A DNA stretch of 20,770 nucleotides from Mycogone perniciosa (Eukaryota > Ascomycota > Sordariomycetes > Hypocreales > Hypocreaceae), in contig JAOALB010000310.1 of the NCBI GenBank assembly GCA_025331125.1, positions 1 through 20,770 on the forward strand. Reading direction: 5' to 3'. A program made the translations under genes and the position numbers. Below the pieces are notes generated by a model. The model made no database searches and was not told the origin of the DNA. It saw only the letters and a program-made list of their open reading frames with translations. Below are positions 7,778 through 18,303 of the stretch, piece by piece; position 1 is the stretch's first letter, and each line of letters starts with the position of its first letter.

Positions 7778-10646
7778 TATTTGAATAAAAGTAGTTAAGT
7801 ATTATCATATTATATTTAATTTATATAAAATATATATATAAACAATTATTATGTATTTACTTTTTTTGTCTTTTAATTTAACTAAAAAAATCAAAATAAA
7901 AGTATTTATTAATTATATATTTTATAATTCAAAGTTATAGTAAAAGGTTTATAGCTTTATTACCTAAACTTTTATTTTTATAACTAGTTAATAATAAATA
8001 ATATTTCTTTATTATAACTTAAGTAATTATATTTAAGTTAATTTAATTTAATATATTATATATAATGGTATTATGTTTCTTATATTTATTCTTTTATTAT
8101 GATATAGTTTTTGTTATATATTGAAAATAATTAAATTCAATAAATATGCTTTTATTTAAGTTCTATATTCAAAATATTAATACTTTATAAAGGTATTACT
8201 TTAAGTATTTAAAGGTAACTTTTGTTTTACTCTTTTATTAAAAGCGAACCTGTTTTTTTATTAAATAAATAAAAGAAAAGTATTATATATAAAAAGCTAA
8301 AGATAAATATATAGTTATAGTAAATAAAATTGAAAAGGCTTTATATATTTATGAGTAATATTTAATTTAACTTAAATAATAAAGTTAAAGTAGTTGATTT
8401 ATTTTAAAATAAGAAATTATTTTATTAAATTAAAATGTTATGGAAATATTTTTAACTTTAAATAATATAACTTATTAGTTAGATAATTTATAATATATAT
8501 AAGATATATTTTAATATCCTTTTACAATATAAACTTTATAAAAAGTAGTTATTATATTGAATTTAATAAATTACTTTGTTTAATGTGAGTTATTTAATAT
8601 TTATAAAAGCAAAAGTAAAAGATAATAATTTTATTCTATAATTATATTAAAACCTTAATAGTTTATATAAAAATATACTGGTTGTTAAAATTTATAAATA
8701 GAAAGTATAAATAAATATAATAAAAGCTAAGTTATTAATATTAATTAGCCTTTTATATAAAGAGATTAAAAAGAATTTTTATATAATATTAATAGTTCTT
8801 TATATAATATAGTATATATAAAGCCTTATAGAAGCTTTAATCTTTTATTATTTTTTATATTTTAAAAAGAGTTTATAATTAATATTTAATTATTAAAATA
8901 ATAGTTTAATTACTTTTGAAATAAAGCATAATCAATAGAATTTATTATAAAATTTAAAATAAATACTTTTGTTTTTAATTTATAAATCTTTTAATTAAAA
9001 TATTCATTTAATATTGATAAATATAATAATATGAAATAGTATATATAACTTTTATTAAATTATTATATATAATAATATTTTATTTAAAAAGTTAAAATAA
9101 ATATAAATTAAATAGTTTATATAGTTTATATATATTTAAACTTTAAATTACGTTAAAATTATATTTAAACATTTACTTTTTAATAAAGGATTTATTATTT
9201 AAAAATATTATAAATTATGTGATTTACTTTTTATTGTAGACTTTGAAAATATAAATAATAAGTTAAACCTTTAACTATATATATATCTATATGCAGTTAT
9301 TTAATATAATTATAACGCCTTAAATAAATTATAATTATAAAGTTAATTATACTTCTTTAATTATAATTTAAAAGAATCAAGGTTTTTTATAAAATAAATA
9401 TTTATATATTCTTTATTTTATTTATAATATTATTAATTTACTCTTTATTTATTATTTAAACTTTTTTTAATTTTTAATTTAAATCTTATTTTATTTTAAT
9501 ATCTAACTTTATATTAAAAATACCTTTTTAATAGATTATTTTAAATGTTAGAGTTATTATTAAACTTTATAATTTAAAAGCTTTACTTTTTTTAATTTTA
9601 TATTTTAATTTTATACACTTTATTAATATAGCCTTTAAACCCTTTTCTAAAAGTTTATAAATATTTATATTAAATATTTAAATATATAAAAATAAAAGTA
9701 TATTTAACCCTTTTTATTTAAAAAGCAATATTTATATTATATATTTTTTAAGATAATTAACGTTAACTATTTATATATTCTTTTCATAATTAGTACTATA
9801 AGATTTAAAATATTTATTACTTTTAGCCTTTATATCTTTTAAACTTTTATTTGTTATAAAAACTATAACCTTTTCTAAATATAATAAATTTATTATAGTT
9901 TAATTATTTAACTTTACAAATAATATTCCAAATTTAAAGTAATATATTAATTTATAAAAGAAGTAATAGTTTCTTTATATTATTTGTCTTCATATTATAT
10001 ACCTCCTTTATATTATTCCTTTTAATATTAAGTATTTATATAATAATATCTATTTACTTTATAATCAACTATATTAATTTATTAATTAAAATATTAGTTT
10101 ACTTTTTATTAAAATTAATATAATAATTATTAATACGGTTAATTATTTTAATATATATAGATGGTTAATAAAATTAAACTTTAAATATATAATAAATATA
10201 GCCTTTTATAATAGTTAATAATAAAGTACTAAAAAGTTATTTACTTAGAGTTAAATAGTAACAGAATAGAAAAAGATTATTTAACTATATATTTGAATGT
10301 ATAAAATAGTAATATATATATATATAGGCTTAATATTAATATATTATATTTAATATATATATATATATCTACATTAATTACTTTAAATAATATAAAGAAT
10401 TATAATCCTTGGTTTTATATAGTTAAACCCTTTCTTAATAAAGTTTAATTTATAATATTAATAAAGTTAAAGTCCTTTTTAATTAAATTTAACTTATAAT
10501 AATGGTAAGGATTTAAAAGACTTTTAATATAAATTTAGTAATTTAAACCTTACCTTTTCTCTTTAAAGGTTTAATTATTTATATTTTAATATAATTTAAA
10601 ATCTTAAAAGAAATTAGAAATAAAAGTGCTATATTCTAAGTCTATT

Positions 10647-10731
10647 CCCTTTATATATAGTTTATACTATAATAATAATTACTATAAATGCAATTATTAG
10701 CTTATTCCTTTATTTATTAAGATAATAGCTT
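10647..10731 (+). repeat. Short direct repeat, copy A
   Basis: Begins CCCTTTATATATAG and contains CTATAAATGCAATTATTAGC and TTATTCCTTTATTTATTAA. It pairs with copy B 336 bp downstream without indels over about 85 bp; differences are mostly transitions. Could be the terminal repeats of a tiny non-autonomous element or a local duplication. Confidence 0.6.
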
Positions 10732-10982
10732 ATTATATAATAATTATATATAGCTAATAGCTTTAAGTTTAAAATATATTTAATATTATAATTTACAGAC
10801 GTTTACTTTTAATAAGCCTGCTATATAGTAGTATTTAGGCAGGTACTATAGCATATATTTAGGGGTTAAAATAACTATATAGACTTAAAGGATAAAATAT
10901 TATTTCCTTTATTTAGTTATTGCTTTAGGCTTAGGGATAAGCCTTTAAGGAAAGGGATATTATATTATATTCCAAGTATATT

Positions 10983-11067
10983 TCCTTTATATATACTTAG
11001 TAATGTTATAATAATTGCTATAAATACAATTATTAGCCTATTCCTTTGCCTATTAATATAATAGTAT
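10983..11067 (+). repeat. Short direct repeat, copy B
   Basis: Begins TCCTTTATATATAC and contains CTATAAATACAATTATTAGC and CTATTCCTTTGCCTATTAA. Immediately upstream (10930-10962) is a purine-rich stretch and the inverted pair GGCTT/AAGCC around AGGGAT. That arrangement is what would be expected if copy B were a 3' terminal repeat, but this is only suggestive. Confidence 0.6.
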
Positions 11068-11307
11068 AATAGTTTATTATAAAAAAAGTATTTATAAATA
11101 TTTATTAATACTTAAAACTATTATATAGCTAATTTTATTAAATATACTTTTAATATTAAAATACTTTATATATTATTTTGTAAATATATTTCTAAAAATA
11201 ATAATATAAATAAAGTATACTTTTAAAATTTAATCTTGAAATATAAAGGTTAAATACTAAAACGCTTTTAGAAAATTAAATCTTTTTAATATAATGTATA
11301 TTATTAA

Positions 11308-11312
11308 TATTA
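11308..11312 (+). repeat. Target site duplication TATTA (left)
   Basis: TATTA directly precedes the left LTR and is identical to 18578-18582 directly after the right LTR. Five bp is the usual duplication length for Copia insertions. The sequence is AT-only, so chance agreement is possible but unlikely given the exact positions. Confidence 0.75.
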
Positions 11313-11586
11313 TATCGCAAAGCGCGGTATAGCTATATAGAGTATAGAGAGAAATAGGAATAAAGCTTGATTTTAGTAATAAATATGCCGTAATGGCCTC
11401 GCTATATATATATGTACCTAATATAAAGGAAAACATAGACTATATATGTTATAAGCGCCTATATAGTCTAATACATCGCTTATGCAATATATATATTAGC
11501 TAATATCTGCTATATAAGCAGATAAAAGCTCCTTAACACTAATAAGCGCTAATAAATAATAGGCCTTTAGCTTACTTAACCTAATA
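11313..11586 (-). repeat. Copia 3' LTR (274 bp)
   Basis: On the + strand it starts TATCGCAAAGCGCGG and ends TTAACCTAATA. On the element's strand that is TATTAGG... to ...GATA, RIP forms of TGTTAGG...CA. It aligns without gaps to 18304-18577; I count about 34 mismatches, only two of them transversions. Shared strings include TATAGCTATATA, TATAAGCGCCTATATAGT and TAAAAGCTCCTTA. Confidence 0.9.
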
Positions 11587-11588
11587 TA

Positions 11589-11597
11589 TCCCCTAGT
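11589..11597 (-). other. Copia polypurine tract
   Basis: On the element's strand the bases before the 3' LTR read AACTAGGGGATA, a short G-rich purine run at the correct place. It fixes the orientation of the element as minus: the matching position beside the other LTR has no such run. Confidence 0.55.
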
Positions 11598-12103
11598 TAA
11601 TAAAGCTATTCCTAATACTTTATTAACTGCTATCCTAGTCTATCCATAGTATTATAACTGTCTGGCCACGCTTTTAAAGCCTCTTTTACTTAGTTAAAAG
11701 CTCTTTTATTATAAATATATATTAATATTCTATTATTAAAGGTAAAAGGGATATAAACGCTATAGCTATTATTAATTTATAATAATAGGAAGTTAAATAA
11801 TAAAGCTCTTTAAGCAGGTAAATTAATTTTAAACAGTTAAAATAGGTATATTAGCTATCCCCTAGCCCTATTCTTTACTCTTCTTCTTTAATTATTAATA
11901 TTATTATTATTATTATTAATAACAGCAGTATTAGCAGTATTAGTATAGCCCCAGTAAATATTATACTTTTGCGTATTCCTTTTATAGTGCGCTTTTATTA
12001 GCTAATAATAAAATCGCAGAATAAAAATACCTCCTCAGTTAAGCATAATCGCGGTCGCCCCCTAAAGGTGGCTTGACGTGGTGTTGGTCGTCTTTGGGCA
12101 GCC

Positions 12104-12475
12104 ATGCCGGCTCCTGCTCCGGCTGGTCCGGTTTCTGTTGCTGCGCCGGCTGGTCCGGTTGCTCGGCCTCTCTCTCGTCTAGAGTTAAGGCTTGCTAGGA
12201 ATCGCGAGGAAGCCTTCGCTAAGCTGCGCGCTGCAGCGTCTTTATTGGCTCCTCCTCCTACTCTTACAGCTCCTATTGCTGCTCTTACTCCTACTCCAGC
12301 CTTTATCCTTATCGTTACTGCTGCTGCTTCAGTTACTGCTCCTGCTACAGCTGCTCCTACAGCAATCCCTGCTTTTACCTCTACTCCCGCCGCTGCCTTT
12401 ATTACTATACTATTATCCCTTTTTTATAAAGGTTATTTAAAGTTAGTAATTACTGGTAAAAGAGATTTCTTTTAA
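12104..12475 (+). CDS. Hypothetical Ala/Pro-rich open frame, antisense to the Copia element
   Basis: A 123-codon ATG-to-TAA frame, the longest in the window and the only one in a GC-rich context. Residues 1-22 are Ala/Pro/Gly-rich with two copies of a P-A-G-P-V motif. Residues 23-46 are charged and could be helical (RPLSRLELRLARNREEAFAK). The rest (about 47-105) is low-complexity Ala/Thr/Pro/Leu from an NCT-type trinucleotide tract, and the end runs into AT-rich DNA. There is no signal peptide and no domain I recognise. The opposite strand is also open for 141 codons (12423-12001), so openness here mostly reflects lack of RIP and absence of TA-containing codons. Real translation is doubtful. 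Confidence 0.2.
   Translation: MPAPAPAGPVSVAAPAGPVARPLSRLELRLARNREEAFAKLRAAASLLAPPPTLTAPIAALTPTPAFILIVTAAASVTAPATAAPTAIPAFTSTPAAAFITILLSLFYKGYLKLVITGKRDFF
12119..12160 (+). repeat. 15-bp direct repeat in the GC island
   Basis: CCGGCTGGTCCGGTT occurs exactly at 12119-12133 and 12146-12160 (period 27 bp, nine codons). In the + frame it gives two P-A-G-P-V copies, in the - frame T-G-P-A-G copies. The preserved CG and CCGG content shows it has not been through the same RIP as its flanks. Confidence 0.8.
12241..12410 (+). repeat. Imperfect NCT trinucleotide tract
   Basis: Runs of GCT, CCT, ACT and related triplets (for example CTCCTCCTACTCTTACAGCT) keep a period of three for about 170 bp. This produces stop-free frames in several phases, including a leucine-rich one. 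It looks like a degraded trinucleotide microsatellite, possibly once coding for an Ala/Ser/Pro-rich linker. Confidence 0.65.
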
Positions 12476-13171
12476 TATATTATAATTGCCTACTTTTAGC
12501 AGTATACTGTTTATTTTAATAATAACTATTAATACACTCTTTAATATATTTCTTCTTTACTTTTACTATATTATTTTAATTAATTATATACTTTATAGTT
12601 ATTTAATACTTATATTAATTATATATTAACTCTTTTAAGTTATAAATAAAGATAATAATTAAATAAATATATTATTCTTTCTTTATATACTTATAAACTA
12701 ATATAATTAAATAGTAATTTAATATAAAAAGGTATTGCGCTTTTAATTTAATTTATTAAAAAAAAAGATTTAATTTATATTAAAAAGGCAGCTGCTTTAA
12801 ATAGCTATAATAATAATACCTTTTATATATAAATATATAAAGGGTAAAAAACTTTAAATAATTAATTATTATAATAATAAAGTATACTTTTTATAGTAAA
12901 TAGCCTTTAAGCTAAAATTAAATAGTTTCTTATATATTTATATATTTTATTTTAATAACTATATATTTATTAAATTTAATAGTACTTTAAAGTATTTAAA
13001 GCGCTATTAAAGAAAGGCTTTAATAAGTTTATTAATAAATATAAAGTTAATAAAAAAATAAAAGATTAAAAATAATATTTTTTAATATTTTTATTAAAGG
13101 TATATATTTTATATATTAATATAATATAAATAAATATTAAGTTATATACTCTTTTTAATTATAAAATATAT

Positions 13172-13212
13172 AATTAATTAATTATTATAATTAATTAATT
13201 ATTATAATTAAT
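13172..13212 (+). repeat. 17-bp tandem repeat within RNase H
   Basis: AATTAATTAATTATTAT is present twice in tandem (13172-13188, 13189-13205) plus seven further bases. As 17 is not a multiple of three, the duplication shifts the frame of the RNase H remnant; it probably arose after the element was already dead. Confidence 0.75.
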
Positions 13213-13934
13213 ATGTTGATTAATATTAAAGTTAAATTGTATTTTTTAAAAAAGTAATATAAATTTATTGCCTTTTTTATTATTTAAATAAAGCTAAATA
13301 ACTTTATTTTAATTATAAATATATTAATAATATTTTAATATATAGTATTTTATAGGATAAAGTTTAAGAAAAGTATAATAAAATACCTTTAAAATAATCT
13401 TTAAATATTTATATTATTAATACAAAAAGTATTACTTAAAGTAATTAAAACCTATATTTTGCCTTACCCTTTATACTAAAAAATTAAAAAGCGCTATATA
13501 TATAGATAATAAATTAACTAGTTAACTGCTTTAAAGTGCTTTTTATTAAAGTTAATTAAAAACTGCAATAAAGTTAAAGTATTATATATTATATTTAACT
13601 TTATTATAATAGCTATATAAAGTATAAATTTTAACTATTTTAAATATATTTTAATAGTTGCTTTTATAGTTTATATTATAGCTTTTTTAAACTTTATAAT
13701 TAATATTAAAATTATAAGAAGTTATATTTTATTATTAAACTTTAATTATTTTATAACCTTTTTTAAATCAATTTTATAAAAAAGGTATATCCTATACTTT
13801 TTATAGTTTTAAATAATTTTAATATTTAAAAACTATTATATATCCCTTTTATAATAAAGCTTATATTTTACTTTAAAAGTATTTAATAGCTTAATATAAA
13901 AAGCTTCATTATTATAATAATATATAATTAAAAT

Positions 13935-13946
13935 ATTATTTATATA
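13935..13946 (-). other. RT active-site box Y-I-N-N in the minus-strand Copia
   Basis: On the - strand the codons are tat ata aat aat, Y-I-N-N for the expected YVDD. Both catalytic Asp are Asn. The context FIIFYINNILII fits Copia RT. The same double change is seen independently in the other Copia at 1892-1903. Confidence 0.75.
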
Positions 13947-14518
13947 AAATATAATAAAAATCTTTTAAGTTTAATTATAAAAACGGCAAAGCTTTTTAAA
14001 GTTTAAAATTAATTTTTATTTCTTTAAAGTTAAAGATAATTTATTAAATTATAGTTTTAATAAATCTTTTAGCCTATATAAAGCTTTAGTAAGCTTTAAA
14101 TAGATATTTAATAGCTTAAAACCTTTAAAAAGCTTATATATAATTAATTTTAATTTTTTATCTTTTAAAGTATTAAAAAAGGTATTTTTAATATTATATT
14201 ACTTTAATTAAAAGTTAAATTTTACTATTAAAGTAATAAATATATAAAAAGAATATACTATTAATATAGCTATATATATACTCTCTATTATAAAGTATTC
14301 TTATAAATCTCTTTAAACTATAAATTAAGCTTTATAGTATTTTAAATTTCTATTTTTATTAAACTTATATATAAAAACTTAAGATATAAATAATAGCTTT
14401 ATTTTTGCCTTTAAATATAGTATTTTTTACTAGATTCTTTTTATGCGTAAAGAGTTAATTTTATTATATACAGTTTATTTAAACCTAGCCTTAAATAAAT
14501 ATTTTATAAACTTTTTTT

Positions 14519-14608
14519 AATCTTTTAGTAATTTTACTAAATCCTTTTAATCTTTTAGTAATTTTACTAAATCCTTTTAATCTTTTAGTAATTTTACTAA
14601 ATCCTTTT
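14519..14608 (+). repeat. 30-bp perfect tandem triplication
   Basis: The unit AATCTTTTAGTAATTTTACT + AAATCCTTTT occurs three times with no mismatch (14519-14548, 14549-14578, 14579-14608). On the pol strand it codes for K-D-L-V-K-L-L-K-D plus a TAA codon per unit, in the pol frame, located in the integrase-RT linker. Identical copies with identical RIP-type stops suggest expansion after mutation. Confidence 0.9.
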
Positions 14609-16259
14609 AATAAATAGTTTATTTATTAAAAGTAACTTTTTATAAAAGGAAGTTTTTTAATTTATTAATATATTAAGAATAATAAATACTATTATTATAC
14701 TTTTTAATTTACTGCTTATTAGGTTTTATTAATTAAATAGTAGTTAATATAATATTAAATTAAAAAACCCTGTAATTATTAAATATATATTAAATATATT
14801 ATCCTTTAAAGCAGTATTTAGGGTATATATTTTAATTTTATATATTAAAAGATATTTATTAACCTTTTTTATAAATTATTTCCTTTAAAGTTTTATATTT
14901 TTATAAATATTAGCTATTACTTTACTATTTAAGGAATTATTAGCTAGCTTTTCCTTTAAAATTTACTTTTTTAATATAAAAGTAAGTAAATCTTTTATAT
15001 ATTAATTTGCCTTTAATTATAGTAGTTTATCTTTTTTTATTAAATAGTATACTTTTAATATATAAGGCTATTTTTCCATTAGCTTTTTTTCTTTAAAAAG
15101 GGGTAAATTACTTTTAAAAATATTACTTAAAGTTTTTATTGGCGCGCTAGTTTTATTTATAAAAATTAACTATTTTAAAGTAGCCTTTAATATTTAAAGA
15201 CTAAAAGGTCCTTTTAAGTATACTAATAGTTTACTTAAAGTATTTATTAAATTAATTTTAATACTTTATATAATTTTTACCTTTAAAAGTATACTTTTTT
15301 CTTTTATATTACTTATAAAGGTATCCTTTACTGTAGGAATATATATAAGAAAGAGTTTAAATTCTAGCTTATATTTTTTAACTTTATTAAATAGCTCTTT
15401 TAACTTAACTATAAACAGCTTATCTGCGCTTTCTTTTACTATTAAAAAAGCTAATTTTATTAAACTATATATCTTTTATAATAATTACCTTTATTAAATA
15501 AAGTAATTAAATATAATATATATTATTTATAGTATATCTAATAAAATATTTAATTAAGCCTTTAAACTTTATTTTAAATTCTCTTTTATTTTAACTAGCT
15601 TTATAGTTTTTATTAAATATATAAGCGCTATAGCTATATATATAAAGTCTGCTTTAATTTAACTATAAGTCTATAGACAGTCCTTTTATTAAAAGGGGCG
15701 CAAAATCGCAAAACTATTACTTTGATCTTTTAATAGGTAATATTATATTAAGGCTATATATAAGATTTATATTAATAATATATACTGCAGCTTTTATACT
15801 TCTAGGCTATAAATTAATTAAAAAGCTTATAGCTTTAAGTATCTTTATTAATTTATTTATAATTTCCTAACCCGCGCACTTTAAGGCGCTATTCAGCTTA
15901 TATATATAAAAAGGGGCAAGCTTTAAGATAATTCCTTTTGCATTTGCCTAGATCTAAAAGTATATTAAGCCTTTAACTGCAATTATAATTTCTTTATTAT
16001 CCTGCCTAAAAGAATATATTAAAATATTATATTGCATTTTTACTATATTTATAAAGTTAAAAAAATATTAAAAATAGTATTCTATTCTTTATTTAATAAA
16101 GGGCGCGTATATAACTATAAAGTATATTCTTCTTTAAGCATTAAAAGCCAGTTATCCCTTTTATAACTATAAGGATAGTCTTAAAGATCCTAATACACTT
16201 TAAAGAATAGTCTTAGTATTTATTTTTTAAATATTCTATAAAAGATAACCTATTTTATA

Positions 16260-18289
16260 TATATAAAAGTATAGGCTTTACACTTTATTCGCGTAGTTCC
16301 TTTAATATATATATTCCTTGTATTCTTTACTAGTGCTTTAAACGCTTTTAAGCTTAAATATCCTAATTATAAGGGCTAGAGCTTCTTTAAGTTATTATAT
16401 AGTATTAATAGGTTATATATTAGTCTTTTCCTTTTTCCTAATATTATATAAATATAGTAGTTTATATTAAAAAAAAGGAATAAACCAATTATACTGCTTA
16501 AAATAATATACTTAAAGATAAAGGCAATATAAAGCAATAAAGGTTTATATTAAAAAAATAAAAGATTATACCTATACTTTACTTTCCCTATAATAATATT
16601 TAGATTTACTATATTAATATAATGTATATTATTATACCCTATAAACTATATTCTTATTTTCTAAAACTTTAATAAAGATATAATATTAATATAAAATCCT
16701 TTAACTATAATTATATTTATAAGCTTTATTAAGCGTATTGCCTTTTTATATAAATTATAAAAAGTATCCTTTAATAGGCAGTAACCTTTTCCAGCTATAA
16801 AATACCTAGCTCCTCCTACCTTAATATATTTATTTTCTATACTTAAAATAAAAAAGCTAGGAATAAAGTAATTCCTATTATTTATTAAATAAATAGCACT
16901 ATAACTATTAAAAAGAGTACTTTAAAAGAGGCAGTAAAGTATATCTTATATATTAATATATATTACTATATTTATTATATATATTATAAAGCTTATATCT
17001 TTTTTATTAATTAAGTTTAAAGAGATTAAAGCTGCTATAATAGTTAAAGCTATACCTCTTTAAATTAAAGCTATAAAGTTAATACCTTTTTTACTAAATT
17101 TATTGCAAAGCATATACTATTTATCTTTTTAAAGGTAAATATAAATTTCTGCAGTTTATTGCAGGTTAAAGATATATTTCCCTTTTTTATTAGGTTTTCC
17201 CTTAAATGCAGTAAATAGTATACTATAATCTTTTAAAGGCTAATTATACTTTTCCTATTTATATAAATATTCCTTCCTAGTAAAAGCTTTTAAATATATA
17301 ATATTATTCGCTATAGCTTTATTTAAGCGGTTATTAAGTATTATATAAAGTCTATAAATATAATTCTCTATATTCTATATACTATTTAAGAAAAGTCAAT
17401 TAAATTAATTAAAAGAGAAGATCTTAACAGTTTTGCTGCTTTAATTTAACTATTTATATAATATAGGTAATATAAAGTAAAGTCTAAGGTATAGTATACT
17501 TTAATAGCTTTTAAGAAAGCCCTTTAGGCAGCTATTCCTATAGCTTTAAAGAGCTTATACTTTACTGCATTTATATAAACACGCACTTAACTTATATACT
17601 ATACTTCTAGCTTTAAATTCCTATACTTTATATTATATAAAATGCTTTTATATAAAATCTGCACTTTTTTATATATTATATCTTTATAAGGAGTTAATTA
17701 TTCCTTAAACTTCTTTATAATTTAATAAATAATAAACTTAGCGTTTAAGTTTTTATTATTTTTATTAACTGCTTTAATAGTAGTAGAGGCTAAAGCTATA
17801 GTTTAGGTTATAGCTTTAAAGTCTATAAAGACTAAAGTATAAATACTAGTATTAACTATCTTTTATATTTATTTAAAGATTACTGCTTTAGCCTTCCTTT
17901 TTTTACTATATAAAGTAATAATATAGTAATGCTTATATAGCAGATTATTATAATAAATAAAGATATCTATTAAAGTAGCTTTTTTTAACTACTTTTAAAG
18001 CAATTTCTTTTACTTTAATTAAAGTAAATAGCTTTAAAGTAGGGAAATAGTTATTATTTTAATTAAAGAGATTAAAATTAACTTTATTCTAGATTTTTAT
18101 AGTAGTTATATAGTTATTTAAAACAGTAATTTATTTAATCTATTAAACTATTAAATCCAGCTTTATAAAGGTAATATCTCCTGTATTATCTATTATAGAA
18201 AATAGCTTTAAAAGCTTAAAGGTAAAAGGAAAAAGTAAAAGTAAAGATATAATAGTAAAGGAAGTTTCTAGTAACTTTAATAGTTACTA
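16260..18289 (-). pseudogene. Presumed gag/protease/N-terminal integrase region of the Copia element
   Basis: By position between the primer-binding site and the integrase core, this 2-kb segment should have encoded gag, protease and the integrase zinc finger. It is too AT-rich and too rich in stops for me to identify a CCHC knuckle, a protease D-S/T-G box or an HHCC finger. Call rests on synteny only. Confidence 0.45.
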
Positions 18290-18303
18290 CCTGGGCTTAT
18301 AAC
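18290..18303 (-). other. Copia primer-binding site, initiator tRNA-Met half-tRNA type
   Basis: On the element's strand the bases directly after the 5' LTR are GTTATAAGCCCAGG. GTTATGAGCCC is the complement of the anticodon arm of fungal initiator tRNA-Met, so the site matches with one G-to-A change. Drosophila copia is known to prime with a half-tRNA from the same region. The direct contact with the LTR supports both the LTR border and the minus orientation. Confidence 0.6.

Larger units (their letters stand above)
7778..11312. other. AT-rich gene-free stretch
   Basis: About 3.5 kb of extremely AT-rich DNA in which I recognise no protein motif in either direction. From about 7790 to 9250 TG, CA and TTGA occur more often than in the flanking elements, so this part may have a different history (older non-repeat DNA or another element type). 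Simple TA and TATATA strings lie at about 10310-10375. At the right end an 85-bp direct repeat pair is present (10647-10731 and 10983-11067). Confidence 0.6.
12001..12423 (-). other. 141-codon stop-free frame in the sense direction of the Copia element
   Basis: Frame with codons starting at 0 mod 3 on the - strand, from after a TAA at 12426-12424 to the TAA at 12000-11998. The only ATG is at 12105-12103 and gives 35 codons beginning M-A-A-Q-R-R-P-T-P-R-Q-A-T-F-R-G-R-P. This Arg/Pro-rich start and the following LCLTEEVFLF look more protein-like than the upstream Gly/Ala-rich part. It lies downstream of pol on the same strand and could be the remnant of an additional element ORF. It overlaps the + strand frame almost completely, and at most one of the two is likely to be real. 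Confidence 0.2.
11587..12950. other. Long 3' region of the Copia element with a GC-rich island
   Basis: About 1.36 kb separates the recognisable end of pol (near 12950) from the 3' LTR. Its outer parts are AT-rich and RIP-like. The centre, about 12030-12250, is strongly GC-rich and keeps CG, CA and TG dinucleotides, followed by a trinucleotide-pattern tract to about 12410. An ATT/TTA tract with CAGTATTAG repeats lies at about 11898-11950. The island carries overlapping open frames on both strands. It may be an extra element-borne gene, a captured host fragment, or a later insertion that escaped RIP; no terminal repeats or target duplication around the island were found. Confidence 0.5.
12950..16260 (-). 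pseudogene. Copia pol pseudogene: integrase, RT, RNase H
   Basis: Read on the - strand with codons starting at 2 mod 3. Integrase: F-R-Q-D-N-K-E-I keeps the second catalytic Asp (16001-15999). I-I-L-K-L-A-P-F-I-Y-K-L-N-S-A-L-K holds Lys (15884-15882) at the place of the catalytic Glu. I-K-A-A-V-Y-I-I-N follows. A linker contains a 30-bp in-frame triplication (14519-14608). RT: K-A-L-Y-R-L near 14072-14055 and the box Y-I-N-N at 13946-13935 where YVDD is expected. RNase H: A-F/T-F-C-I-N-N-I for the first Asp region near 13430 and F-I-I-K-I-K-L-F-S for 'STTEAEL' near 13315-13290, then K-K-A-I-N. A degraded 'ADGLTK' C-terminal motif, N-K-L-I-K-A-F, lies near 13035. It is inactive through stops and substitutions. 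A 17-bp duplication at 13172-13212 disturbs the RNase H frame. Confidence 0.8.

Noticed and set aside
12192..12440. Open frame of 82 codons on the + strand rich in leucine
   Set aside because: The poly-Leu stretch is the CTN phase of the NCT trinucleotide tract, overlapping the longer frame at 12104-12475; simple-repeat artefact.
12001..12475. Treating openness of both strands in the GC island as proof of coding
   Set aside because: All frames lack stops simply because TA-containing triplets are rare there; without codon-position evidence neither frame can be called a gene with confidence.
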